Shown here: positions 50,705-61,479 of the stretch, piece by piece | Position numbering within the stretch: position 1 is the stretch's first letter | Layout: each line of letters begins with the position of its first letter | From: Micropterus salmoides | Taxonomy: Eukaryota > Chordata > Actinopteri > Centrarchiformes > Centrarchidae | Length of the DNA: 64,000 bases | NCBI RefSeq assembly: GCF_014851395.1 | Contig: NW_024041484.1 | Location: 626,499-690,498 of the forward strand | Direction of reading: 5' to 3' | Notes under the pieces: generated by a model | Seen by the model: the letters and a program-made list of their open reading frames with translations, nothing else | The model's database searches: none | What the model was told of the DNA's origin: nothing | Program-made: the position numbers and the translations under genes

Positions 50705-52004
50705 CACCAAATCACAACAACAGTTATCTCACAGCGCTTTTCATAAAAGAGCAGGTCTAGACCGTACTCTATGATGCTATTTACAGAAGCCCAACAGTTC
50801 CCACCAAGAGCAGCACTAGGAGACAGAGGCAAGGAAAAACTTCATTTTAAGAGGCAGAAACCTCGAGCAGAACCATGGCTCAGGGTGGGCGGCCATCTGC
50901 CTCGACCGGTTGGGGTGAAGGAGAGAGGGGTGGGGGGTGGGGGGGGGGGGGGCGCAAAGAGAGAGAGAGAGAGGGCAGGAGAGGAACAGAGAGAAAAAGA
51001 GAGGGATGGAAGGAGAGAGAGGGGAGGGAGGCAGCCTACACAATATACACACAGAGGTACAGACAGTAAAGGTGATGTTGCTATAGACTAAATGAAAAAC
51101 GGTACAGAAATTTATAGTAGTGTTAATGATAACAATCGTAATGTTAATGATTATAATAACAATAATAACAATAGGACTAGTAACAGTAGTCGTTGCAGCA
51201 GAGGGTGTCGAGCAGGAACACGGGGGCAGCAGGTGACCCGCAGCCACAGATCCAGACTCCACAGCTCCAGAGCCAGAAACACCTGCAGGAAGTGATAGGA
51301 GGAGAGAGGAGAGGGACGAGAAAGCACAAGACTACCAGAAAGGGGAGAAGTTTTGTTAGTAACATGCAATAATGGATGAGGTTGCATACAGAGGGAGAGA
51401 AAGTAGAGGAGAGAGGAGCTCAGTGCATCATGGGAAATCCCCCGGCAGTCTAGGCCTATAGCAGCATAACTAAGGGATGGTTCAGGAATACCTGAGCCAG
51501 CCCTAACTATAAGCTTTATCAAAGAGGAAAGTCTTAAGCCTACTCTTAAATGTGGAGATGGTGTCTGCCTCCTGAACCCAAACTGGAACCTGGTTCCACA
51601 GGAGAGGAGCTTGATAGCTGGACGCTCTGGTTCCTAGTCTACTTTTGGAGACTCTAGGAACCACAAGTAACCCTGCATTCTGGGAGCACAGTGCTCTGGT
51701 GGGGTAGTAAGGTACTATGAGCTCTTTAAGATAAGATGGTGCCTGACCATTAAGAGCTTTGCAGGTAAGAAGAATGATTTTAAATTATATTCTGGATTTT
51801 ACTGGAAGCCAATGCAAAGAAGCTAAAACAGGAGAAATGTGATCTCTTTTCCTGGTTCCTGTCAGAACACGAGCTGCAGCATTCTGGATCAGCTGAAGAG
51901 TCTTAATGGATTTTTTCGAGCAGCCTGATAATAAGGAATTGCAGTAATCCAGCCTAGAAGTAACAAATGCATGGACTAGTTTTTCTGCATCATTTTTAGA
52001 CAGG
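50705..52004 (-). mobile_element. LINE family A, 3' portion
   Basis: On the minus strand it runs from the (ATC) satellite junction at 52004: ILSKNDAEKLVHAFVTSRLD, NSLLSGCSKKSIKTLQLIQN, VLTGTRKRDHISPVLASLHW, then untranslated sequence. It ends with AGCGCTGTGAGATAACTGTT and GTTGTGATTTGG near 50709. The distal GAATTG repeats are missing because the copy joins family B sequence. Confidence 0.85.
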
Positions 52005-52395
52005 ATAGTCATCATCATCCTAGTCATTATCATCATCATAGTCATCACCATTACAGTCATCATCATCATCATAGTCATAATCATCATCATAGTCATTATC
52101 ATCATCATAGTCATCATCATCATCATCACAGTCATCATCATCATCATCATAGTCATTATCATCATCATCACAGTCATCATTATCATCATTCTAGTCATTA
52201 TCATCATCATCATAGTCATTATCATCATCATAGTCATCACTATTACAGTCATCATCATCATCATCATAGTCATCACCATCATCATCATAGTCATCACCAA
52301 TACAGTCATCATCATCATAGTCATAATCATCATCATCATAGTCATAATCATCATCATAGTCATTATCATCATCATAGTCATAATCATCATCATAG

Positions 52396-52435
<40 letters not shown>

Positions 52436-53331
52436 AGTCATAATCATCATCATAGTCATCATCATCATCATTCTAGTCATTATCATCATCATCATAGTCA
52501 TCACTATTACAGTCATCATCATCATCATAGTCATCACCATCATCATCATAGTCATCACCAATACAGTCATCATCATCATAGTCATAATCATCATCATCAT
52601 AGTCATCACCAATACAGTCATCATCATCATAGTCTTAATCATCATCATCATAGTCATCACCAATACAGTCATCATCATCATAGTCTTAATCATCATCATC
52701 ATAGTCATCACCAATACAGTCATCATCATCATAGTCTTAATCATCATCATCATCATCATCATAGTCATCACCAATACAGTCATCATCATCATAGTCTTAA
52801 TCATCATCATCATCATCATCATAGTCATCACCAATACAGTCATCATCATCATAGTCTTAATCATCATCATCATAGTCATCACCAATACAGTCATCCTCAT
52901 CATAGTCTTAATCATCATCATCATAGTCATCACCAATACAGTCATCATCATCATAGTCTTATCATCATCATCATCATCATAGTCATCACCAATACAGTCA
53001 TCATCATCATAGTCTTAATCATCATCATCATAGTCATCACCAATACAGTCATCATCATCATAGTCTTAATCATCATCATCATAGTCATCAACAATACAGT
53101 CATCATCATCATAGTCATAATCATCATCATCATAGTCATCACCTATACAGTCATCATCATCATAGTCATAATCATCATCATCATAGTCATCACCTATACA
53201 GTCATCATCATCATAGTCTTAATCATCATCATCATAGTCATCAACAATACAGTCATCATCATCATAGTCTTAATCATCATCATCATGGTCATCAACAATA
53301 CAGTCATCATCATCATAGTCATAATCATCAT
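52005..53331. repeat. Large ATC-type satellite with 51-bp higher-order unit
   Basis: The array is built from TCATCATCATAG-type words. Between about 52540 and 53330 it resolves into a 51-bp unit, TCATCACCAATACAGTCATC followed by ATCATCATAGTCTTAATC and more ATC (for example starts at 52654 and 52705). Most units keep a multiple of three, so the minus strand stays open as a Met-rich frame. Confidence 0.95.
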
Positions 53332-53583
53332 CAGGGTGCGAATTATACAGTGACAACCGGGTCAAAAACAGGAAACCTTCTTACAAACTTACAAACTTAC
53401 AAACTTTACAGTTTCCTTGCCTTGCCCTGTCAAAATGTATATCTAAAATAACTAATCCCCCATTTCACTGCTCATGCCTAAACACCAGTGTTGGCTTACA
53501 GTTACATAAAATTTGAAATTACACAGTGATAATGAGGTGACAGGAGTGACAGGAATAAGGAGTTAAGTGTATTAAAGCAGCTA
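53331..53583 (+). repeat. 253-bp duplication, copy 1
   Basis: TCAGGGTGCGAATTATACAG to GTATTAAAGCAGCTA is repeated at 53861-54113 with an offset of 530 bp. Only one difference was noticed (GGCTTACAG against GGCTGACAG). Confidence 0.95.
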
Positions 53584-53860
53584 TCACCATCATCATAGTC
53601 ATTATCATCATCAGTCATCATCATCATAGTCATCACCATCATCATAGTCATAATCATCATCATAGTCATCATCATCATCATCATAGTAATTATCATCATC
53701 ATAGTCATCATCATCATCATAGTCATCATCATCATCATAGTCATTATCATCATCATAGTCATCATCATCATCATAGTCATTATCATCATCATAGTCATTA
53801 TCATCATCATAGTCATCATCATCATCATAGTCATTACCATCATCATAGTCATCATCATCA
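53584..53860. repeat. Second ATC-type satellite block
   Basis: TCATCATCATCATAG and TCATTATCATCATCATAG words alternate between the two copies of the 253-bp duplication. Confidence 0.93.
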
Positions 53861-54113
53861 TCAGGGTGCGAATTATACAGTGACAACCGGGTCAAAAACA
53901 GGAAACCTTCTTACAAACTTACAAACTTACAAACTTTACAGTTTCCTTGCCTTGCCCTGTCAAAATGTATATCTAAAATAACTAATCCCCCATTTCACTG
54001 CTCATGCCTAAACACCAGTGTTGGCTGACAGTTACATAAAATTTGAAATTACACAGTGATAATGAGGTGACAGGAGTGACAGGAATAAGGAGTTAAGTGT
54101 ATTAAAGCAGCTA
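53861..54113 (+). repeat. 253-bp duplication, copy 2
   Basis: Near-identical to 53331-53583. The sequence continues uniquely as GATAGCTAACTACTG after 54113. Confidence 0.95.
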
Positions 54114-54539
54114 GATAGCTAACTACTGACATCATTAACCTGCAGTGTCTCCAGCAGCGTGTGATGCACTGACTGGAGCGAGTGATGTGGGCAAACAAGA
54201 TGTTAAACTAATGTCAATGTTAGGAAATAGTACGGTCCATTTTAGGGGTGTCTGATATTCTATTTCAAGATTCTTAAATATAAGGCATGAGTACGGGAAA
54301 TGTATTGTAATATTTACAATTACAGGTAAGAAAGACATCCCTGAACTGTTGTTTTTGCCTCTTTTGGGGGACCCCCCCCCCATCATCATCATTTTTTGCA
54401 AGTAAAAATACACTGGGTCTAGTCTGGTGGGTTTTAGCGGTATTTTCATTTGCGTGTAGCAATCGGGACACTTTAATAAGGGGACAACCAATTAGTGATT
54501 TTCTTATACATGTTTGGACTACATAAAGGTAAGAAATGA
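54114..54539. other. Intergenic, nothing recognised
   Basis: Unassigned sequence with a C-homopolymer run at 54370-54379 and no supported ORF. Confidence 0.45.
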
Positions 54540-55480
54540 GCTTTCAGTGTGGTGCCACGAGATCTGCGTTTAATTCTCTATTAGATTCCATTGGCTTCTC
54601 TCAGAGTGTTTATAAACCGACTCACTGTTTTAACCGCACCCTCGACCTTGTTCTGCTATGTCTGTCTGATAGTGCTGTAGCTAATAAGGATGTGATTCCA
54701 TCAGCTCTAAATTCATTATCAAGTCACAAAGTAACAGAATAACTATGCTAATCTCAGTCCCTCCGATCATCTTGTTGATAGTGCTGCAGGCTCGCTGAAA
54801 ATGACACTTGTTACTTCATGAGCTTCTTTAATGATAAAATTCTAACTATTAGAACAAAATTCACCAAGACCCGCCCTCAACTGGCACCGACTTATCACCA
54901 AACTGAGGAACCTTAGAAACAGCTGTAAAACCAGATATATGTTTAGACTACTTTGCTTCCCTCAGTCTTTACCAACTAACTTCATTAATTTCTTCATCTA
55001 AACCATCAACCTGCCTCTTAGACCCCATCCCGACTAGGCTGCTTAAAGAAGTTTAGTCAGCACTTCTTTACTAGATATGATATATGAGGCTGGATTACTG
55101 CAATTCCTTATTATCAGGCTGCTCAAAAAAGTCCATTAAGACTCTGACAGGAACCAGGAAAAGAGATTACATTTCATAAATCCTTCTGCTCACCTACAAA
55201 GCTCTTAATGGTCAGGCACCATCTTATCTTAAAGAGCTCATAGTACCTTACTACCCCACCAGAGCACTGCGCTCCCAGAATGCACGGTTACTTGTGGTTC
55301 CTAGAGTCTCCAAAAGTAGACTAGGAGCCAGAGCGTTCAGCTATCAAGCTCCTCTCCTGTGGAACCAGGTTCCAGTTTGGGTTCAGGAGGCACATTTAAG
55401 AGTAGGCTCAAGACATTTTTCTTTGATAAAGCTTATAGTTAGGGCTGACTCAGGTGAGTCCTGAACCATCCTCTAGTATA
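54540..55480 (+). mobile_element. LINE family A, several internal deletions
   Basis: NSLLDSIGFSQSVYKPTHCF and VIPSALNSLSSHKVTE (54575-54740) match 16400-16680. Later blocks match 16890-17075. At about 55082 the frame jumps from GATATGAT directly to GGCTGGATTACTGCAA, omitting RT. The 3' part to GCTTATAGTTAGGGCT matches 22240-22460. Confidence 0.82.
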
Positions 55481-57034
55481 GCATATGGGTGGTAAAGCAG
55501 GACCTGTGACAATAACTTATGTTGCTGTGGGAATCTATTCTATCTATGTCTAATCTATTGCACCGTCGCCACCTCTCTATAATAATAAAAATAATTAGAA
55601 TAATAACATATACCATGACAATACTAATTTGGAAAAAAATATATATACAGTATATATCTATATCTATATAGATATATATACAATATTTTTTCCCCAAACG
55701 TCAACAGCTAAATGTGCAACATGAAAAATGTTAAAAGGAAAAGTACAATTTATTCCCTTTCCAAAACCTAAAAAAAATCCAGGAAAATGTAGGCTGTCTA
55801 TTGTTTCTAATGTAATGTTAGTTAGCTAATGCTAGATAACTAATGCTAGCTACTACTTAATGTAACGTTGTAAAGCTCTATTTAATAATGGTAATAGTGA
55901 ATAGAGACCTAACCAGCTTTACAGAAGCAGTGTTAATCCTTAATATCATTGTCCTCTTTTTCAATAGTCAATAATAATACAGTGGTTCACTTTTACTCAG
56001 ATCGGTAGGCTTTAGCGCTTCAAATGCACAATGCAACTGCAAAACTGTCTGCTTCTTTCTGAGATAGATTTTTCCAAAAATTAGACAATATTTCTCCAGG
56101 GAGTTCAGTAATAGACTGTGTATGCACCGTGATAAAAGTCCGACAGGTCCCGACAGTTTGTCGGACTTAGCAGCAGTAACTAAGGGGGGTGTGGCTTAGC
56201 GAAGGTTCAAGTGTGAGGATGTGGGTATTAAACTGTGTGTGTGCCGTAGCTGGCCTCTTTTCAGGACATGGTGTTGTGTTATGAGTAGGCCAACATAATG
56301 TCTTGCCTCTCTGTCGAAGAGGAATTTGGTTGCCGTGATTCAGGAGGTTATTATACTGAAACTGCCTGAAAAAGTCTGCATAATTTCAGCACTGTGGACT
56401 CCACCTGCACTCAGCTGTTTGTAGTGAAGTTTAAGGATTTTGACAGTGACAGCACTGGCCATGCTCCTGGCTCTCTGTTTGACTTCTGTACTTTGCAAAT
56501 ACAAAAGTCTAAGTGACACAGTCCGACTCTAAAATCTATCACATGATTGTAGCCTACTTTAGATTGCTGCGTCCAGGCGCACGCAGCACAGCCGCAGCAG
56601 CAGTATGTGTGTGTTGGAGAGAGACGCACGCTAAGAGAACGGTTGAATTTAATATGTTAATATGGAAATAAATCGATTTAAGGAGCTTTAAATTAGGTAT
56701 TTACTGCATCTAATCTTATCAGTTGTTAAACTGTGCAAAACGAGGAAACAAGGCAAATAAATTTGCCAATATAGGGTTCCCTTCTAGACAGCAGTGTGTG
56801 TGTGTGTGTGCTTTGTAATGGTGTAGCCCAAGGGTCCATAATAACAGCCTGCATTAGGGCCCGGTGTTACTACCTTACGCCAATGACTTCAACTCTGAAA
56901 GCGGGCGCGTGTGTGCATGAGACGACAACGGCCGCGAAAGTTTTTTAGGCTACACACATAGCCATGCATTTATACTTGGGTGTCGGTGTGTCCATCGTTC
57001 TGCAATTACAGCCCCAAGCGCTAGTTGGCGGTAG
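55481..57034. other. Intergenic, mostly unassigned
   Basis: It contains a TATATA/ATATCT-rich palindromic stretch (55640-55690) and a GT run near 56795. No gene is supported. Confidence 0.45.
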
Positions 57035-57265
57035 TGCTATAGCGTCCACTGTGTTGACTTTTGCCGACCGAGCAGGCTAACTTCCACTTAAGCCCTTCTC
57101 TAACGTGAACGGGGTAAAATTGTCTACGTGTGGCTGGTATAGACTTTTCAAATGTTGGATGGATGGATCATATTTTGATTGTGCTCGGGTTTTGACTGTC
57201 AAATATATTGGTTCACCAATGTTACAGTCGCTGTTTTGGCCATTAGTAAAAGTTACTTCAAAGCA
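57035..57265 (+). repeat. Interspersed repeat, copy 2 (pair with 38545-38800)
   Basis: Shares AGCGTCCACTGTGTTGACTT, GGCTGGTATAGAC, AAATATATTGGTTCAC and TTTTGGCCATTAGTAAA with 38545-38800. It is followed (57370-57460) by CGGCTACGCCGTAGGTGACG-type words and CGACGCAGAAGTATAAAT, suggesting a DNA-transposon terminus. Confidence 0.6.
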
Positions 57266-57779
57266 CGGGGCATTTCCTGTCGGCTCGGAGGCATTGCGAG
57301 GCTACCCAGCCCGACCAATCACAGTGCTTAAGGTCCACGTCATCTTGACGGGTAGTTAAATTTTTGAGGAGGTGTACCTCCGGCTACGCCGTAGGTGACG
57401 GCTTAGGGTAGGAGGCTACGCAGAGGCTACGCCATCGGTTCGACGCAGAAGTATAAATTGCACATAACACCACTCTCTCCCCATGAGTCCAAGCATCACT
57501 GGCAATAGCGGCCGGAGTTTATTTCTATAATTTTCAGTTGCTGTGCTGCTTTAGCAGATGCTTTAATAAATTCAATTCACTTTTTGCTGGTCGCACAAAG
57601 TTTACAACAGACAATGTTCTTTGCATCTTAGACTGTGAGACAATAATGGCAGTATCTACTTACAGCTATGGAAAAACCTCTCCCTTGTTCTTTATTCTTC
57701 ATTTAGCTTTAAAGACTGTTCATTTTGGGGACAGGTCGCTGCTGAGTAGGCCTACCTGCTGACTTAAACACTATATGGT

Positions 57780-58205
57780 CTGGTGCCCTGACCTGCAGTC
57801 ATTCACGTCAGGAATGGTGCGTTCAGTAAGGCAGCGTTACTTGGAATAGCAACTGTAATAATAATAATGTTGGAAATAGTAATTACACTACTCTTTAACG
57901 TGAAAGGTAATTATTACCGCTCAACACATTACGTAACACTGATGCACGAGAGCGACTGGGGTACACACTGCTCAAGCGTGGAATTGGTCAGCTTAAAGCA
58001 AACAAATATCCTTGTTGATACTTGGAAAGGGAAAAAAAGTCTGTAGATGCCCTCAAAGCCTCTCCATTTCACTCATGCAGCTCCTGTAACCCCCGACCCC
58101 CGTTTTGTATTTTTTTACAGATCTGCATGATTCGCGAGGGTCAGACTTTCAGGTCAGAAAATCCGGAATCCAGAATTAATCCGGAAAAATCACATCCCTG
58201 ATTCA
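57780..58205 (-). repeat. DNA-transposon-like remnant, copy 2
   Basis: Read on the minus strand from 58205 it begins ATCAGGGATGTGATTTTTCC and ends CACCATTCCTGACGTGAATG and GGTCAGGGCACCAGACC. It is the longer relative of 48885-49110. Confidence 0.65.
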
Positions 58206-58224
58206 GTCTGTACCAACATTACCT

Positions 58225-58925
58225 TTACTGTCTGTACCTCTGTATGTAGGCTATATTGTTTAGGCTGCTCTTTTATGAAAAGCGCTGTGAGATAACTGTT
58301 GTTGTGATTTGGCGCTATATAAATAAAATTGAAAGTGAATTGAAATTGAAGGTTTAGTGCATAGTGCTTGCTCTTGGTGGGAATTGTTGGGTTTCTGTAA
58401 TAATAATGGTCTAGACCTGCTCTTTTATGAAAAGCGCTATGAGATATCTGTTGTTATGACTTGGCGCTATATAGGACGATATGGCCAAAAATGTTATCAC
58501 GATAAACAGTTTCATATCTTTTGATATCAATTATTATCACGAAAAGTATGAAATCATTATTTCTTTCAAGTTTAAAGGCTGATTTCTGCTCCTGAGTAAA
58601 AGTTGAAAAAACCTGATGGTTAATTGTGGTCTTAACTTTTCTTAATGGTCAACACTTGATGCCAAACAGTGGATCACTTCACAAATCTAAGGTAGAACAT
58701 TCAAAACTCTTTTTCAACAAATATGCAAGTAAAATCAAGTAAAAGCTTTTTTCAGTAATTATTCCTCCACAAAATAAACTTCTTAATAAAAAAATAAGTC
58801 CTAATTTGTGTATGATTCAAGTGAATAAAGTCAAAGTTATATTGTTATTGAAAACAATTATATTGCAATAATTATTGTTATTGTTTTATTGTCCAGCCGT
58901 AGCGCTATATAAATAAAATTGAATT
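58225..58925 (+). repeat. Two LINE family A tails in tandem, the second split by a MITE
   Basis: The first tail ends GGCGCTATATAAATAAAATT then GAAAGTGAATTGAAATTGAA at about 58350. The second starts TAGTGCTTGCTCTTGGTGGG and reaches TTGGCGCTATA at 58471. It resumes at 58902 with GCGCTATATAAATAAAATTG. Confidence 0.85.
58472..58901. mobile_element. hAT-type MITE, 430 bp, 8-bp TSD GCGCTATA
   Basis: GCGCTATA occurs at 58464-58471 and 58902-58909. The element starts TAGGACGATATGG and ends GTCCAGCCGTA, imperfect forms of a TAGGGCTGGAC(A/G)AT inverted terminus. The left end seems to have lost about 4 bp. No coding capacity is present. Confidence 0.75.
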
Positions 58926-59180
58926 TAATATTATGACAATTAGCCCCCCCACGATCTGTCTATTCTGCTGGGTTGCAACAGCAGGATTCACTCTGGTGAG
59001 TCAGTACACATTAGCAAGGAGACCAGAGTTATTGATTTCCTTGTAAATGTTAATAGTGAATATTCAGGGCACAGAATCCTCCAAATATGGTCTGGAAAAG
59101 CAGAGAAATACAGGATATCTCTATCTAAAGGATACCCAGCAAACATAAACTTTCAAATGACACAAATAACTTGTCAATAC
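58926..59180. other. Intergenic with a short LINE RT relic possible
   Basis: Unassigned. A run of Cs at 58946-58951 and an open segment near 59000 show no domain. Confidence 0.35.
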
Positions 59181-59870
59181 TGGTTCAGAATCAGAATCAG
59201 AAAAAGCTTTTTTGTCAAGTAGTGTTTTACACATACAAGGAATTTGCTGTGGTGATAAGGTGCTACAGGTAGAAAAACATACAGTCAATATTACAATACA
59301 TACAGAATAATAAAAGAATAGAGAAAGATAATACAACTATTTGCAGAGAAAAGACGTGTTGCAATGGAAGAGAGTATTGTGTTCATAAATATAAATTGCA
59401 ACAACAAAGAGTTACAATTAACACGAATATGTGCAGTGTGCCAGGTTTGAGCATGTGCAGAGACAGTTGTACTATTTTTAAAAGGGGGGAGTGTCAGTGG
59501 GGGACCTGGTCTTGTTAAAGGGGCTAGCTGCAGATGGGAAGAAGCTGCAGGCAAGAGGTTTTGGTCCTGATGGACTACAGCCTCCTGCCAGAGGGTAGAG
59601 TCTGAAACAGTTTGTGTCCAGGGTGGGAGGAGTCAGCTGCAATCTTTCCACAGTGGTGAAATGGGAGTCACACAGGATGATGGGAGAGGGTGGGGCTGTG
59701 GTCTTTCTAAAATCCACGATCATCTCCACTGTCTTCAGAGTGTTGAGCTCCAGACACAGACACCTCCACCTTTTGTTTTGCTGGAGAGCTCTGTTGCCAC
59801 TCTGAAGAGTTGGAAGCCTGCCAGCTGCAGCTCCGGGAATCACAGCTATACTAGAAGTCATTAACACACC
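59181..59870 (-). mobile_element. LINE family B, 3' end with internal deletions
   Basis: The tail CAGAATCAGAATCAGAAAAA then ACACATACAAGGAATTT is at 59185-59245. On the minus strand, ELNTLKTVEMIVDFRKTTAP and PIILCDSHFTTVE (59760-59640) precede LTPPTLDTNCFR and a SGPKPLA segment, matching 32895-33660 of the longer copy. Confidence 0.83.
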
Positions 59871-60131
59871 CTGCAGAAACTACACATCATCTCCCAACAC
59901 AATGCCACTGTTGAATTTCAGTCTGGATGCACGTTTTGTTGAAGGAGAACAGCTGATTTTGCCTTCGTATGAGAAAAAAGAGCTAGCAGCCTGTCTGGAT
60001 ACAACAGCCAAACAAGGTTACTTTCACCAAGTCTGTGATTGGGTGATTTTGTGGCTGTGCCAAGTTAAGCAAACACAGAGGCAGAGTTGATAGCAGAACA
60101 GAGACCAAGCGAGTGCAGAGACAGAGCACAT

Positions 60132-60745
60132 TTTCAATTCAATTTTATTTATACATTATTATCTCATTGCACTTTTCATAAAGAGCAATTCCAGACCGTA
60201 CTCTTTGTAATATTATTTACAGAGACCCAATTCCAACACTTCCAAGCACCTGGCAAGACAGGCAAGGCAAAAACATCAAGCAGAATTATGGGTCGGGGGG
60301 CAGCCATCTGCCTTGACCAGTTGGGGGTGAGGGAGGGAGAGAAAGAGAGCAAGAGAGAGGGATGAGTGGTGGGGGGGAGCTCCCAAGACAACATCCACAC
60401 AGAAATACAGACAGTAAAGGTAGTAGAGGTACAGACTGAAAATGAATAATTGTACTGAATAATAATATTAATAATAATAATAAGAAGAAGAATAGGACTA
60501 GTAACAATAACAAAGGGTGTCGAGCAGGGACATGGTAGCAGCAGGCTCCAGAGCCAGAAATACCTGCAGAAAGTGATACGAGGAGAGAGGAGAGGGACGA
60601 GAAAGCACAAGACTATGGGAGAGTAAGAAGTCGGGTTAGTAAGATGCAATAATGGGTTAAGAATGCATACAGATGGAGAGAGAGAGGAGGAGAGATGAGC
60701 TCAGCGCATCATGGGAAGTCTAGGTCTACAGCAGCATAACTAATC
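60132..60745 (-). mobile_element. LINE family A, 3' untranslated end
   Basis: It begins TCAATTCAATTTTATTTATA and reads back through CTTTTCATAAAGAGCA, GGCAGCCATCTGCCTTGACC and AAGTGATACGAGGAGAGAGG, the reverse complement of 22500-23150. It ends at about 60745. Confidence 0.82.
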
Positions 60746-61127
60746 AATGAACACATTTGTGTGAATCTTTTCTGAGTGAAAATGTTAAGTTCAGATTCTT
60801 TCTACAAGCTTTTGTGAGTTTTTATTTTGTGATATTTTTATTTTAATACATGTACAATTTATTGTTCCACAAGTGCTTACATCAAGTCTATAAGCTCTCG
60901 CATTTTGCACAGACTGCTGGTAAATAGTTGGCTATTTCACATGAGAACAGAACTGACACTGCCCTCTGGTGGGCATGTTGTTAACCGCAAAGTAACAGAA
61001 CTTAATTTTACAAATGGAACATGACTACATTTCTGCAACATATTTAGATCTGTACATTGCAAAGTAATAGGCTAACTATTCCAAAATGTGACACTAAATG
61101 CAATAGAAATGGTAGATCAGTCACACA

Positions 61128-61383
61128 TCAATTCAATTTTATTTATATAGCGCCAAATCACAACAACAGTTTTGAACCAAGGATGATGAACTCACATGAT
61201 CAATGTCTTGAAACCCTATGGCTGCCAGCATGCACCATATTGAATAGATTTTAATGGAATAAAACAGATCAGAATTAGAAGTGAATGCATTTGGAGGATT
61301 TCCTCTAAGTTATCTTACGATTTTTTTGTATTTTCCTTGTGATTTGGCGCTATATAAATAAAATTGAATTGAATTGAATTGAA
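61128..61383. repeat. Two short LINE family A tails in inverted orientation
   Basis: 61130-61168 is a minus-strand tail (TCAATTCAATTTTATTTATA, TAGCGCCAAATCACAACAAC). 61339-61382 is a plus-strand tail (GTGATTTGGCGCTATATAAA, TAAAATTGAATTGAATTG). They face outward from about 170 bp of unrelated sequence. Confidence 0.8.
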
Positions 61384-61479
61384 AACGCCCAAAAATATAT
61401 GTATACAAAGAAAAATGGGTAAAAAAAAAAGGTTTTTAAAAAGTCTAAAGCGTTACCCATTGTTGTAATGTTCCTTTTA

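Noticed and set aside
51785..53142. Long Met-rich open frames on the minus strand
   Set aside because: They are translations of an ATC satellite and carry no protein signal.
61163..61185. Tc1 relic suggested by TTGAACCAAGGATGA, also present at 62826
   Set aside because: Only about 15 bp match, at a LINE tail junction; too short to separate from chance.
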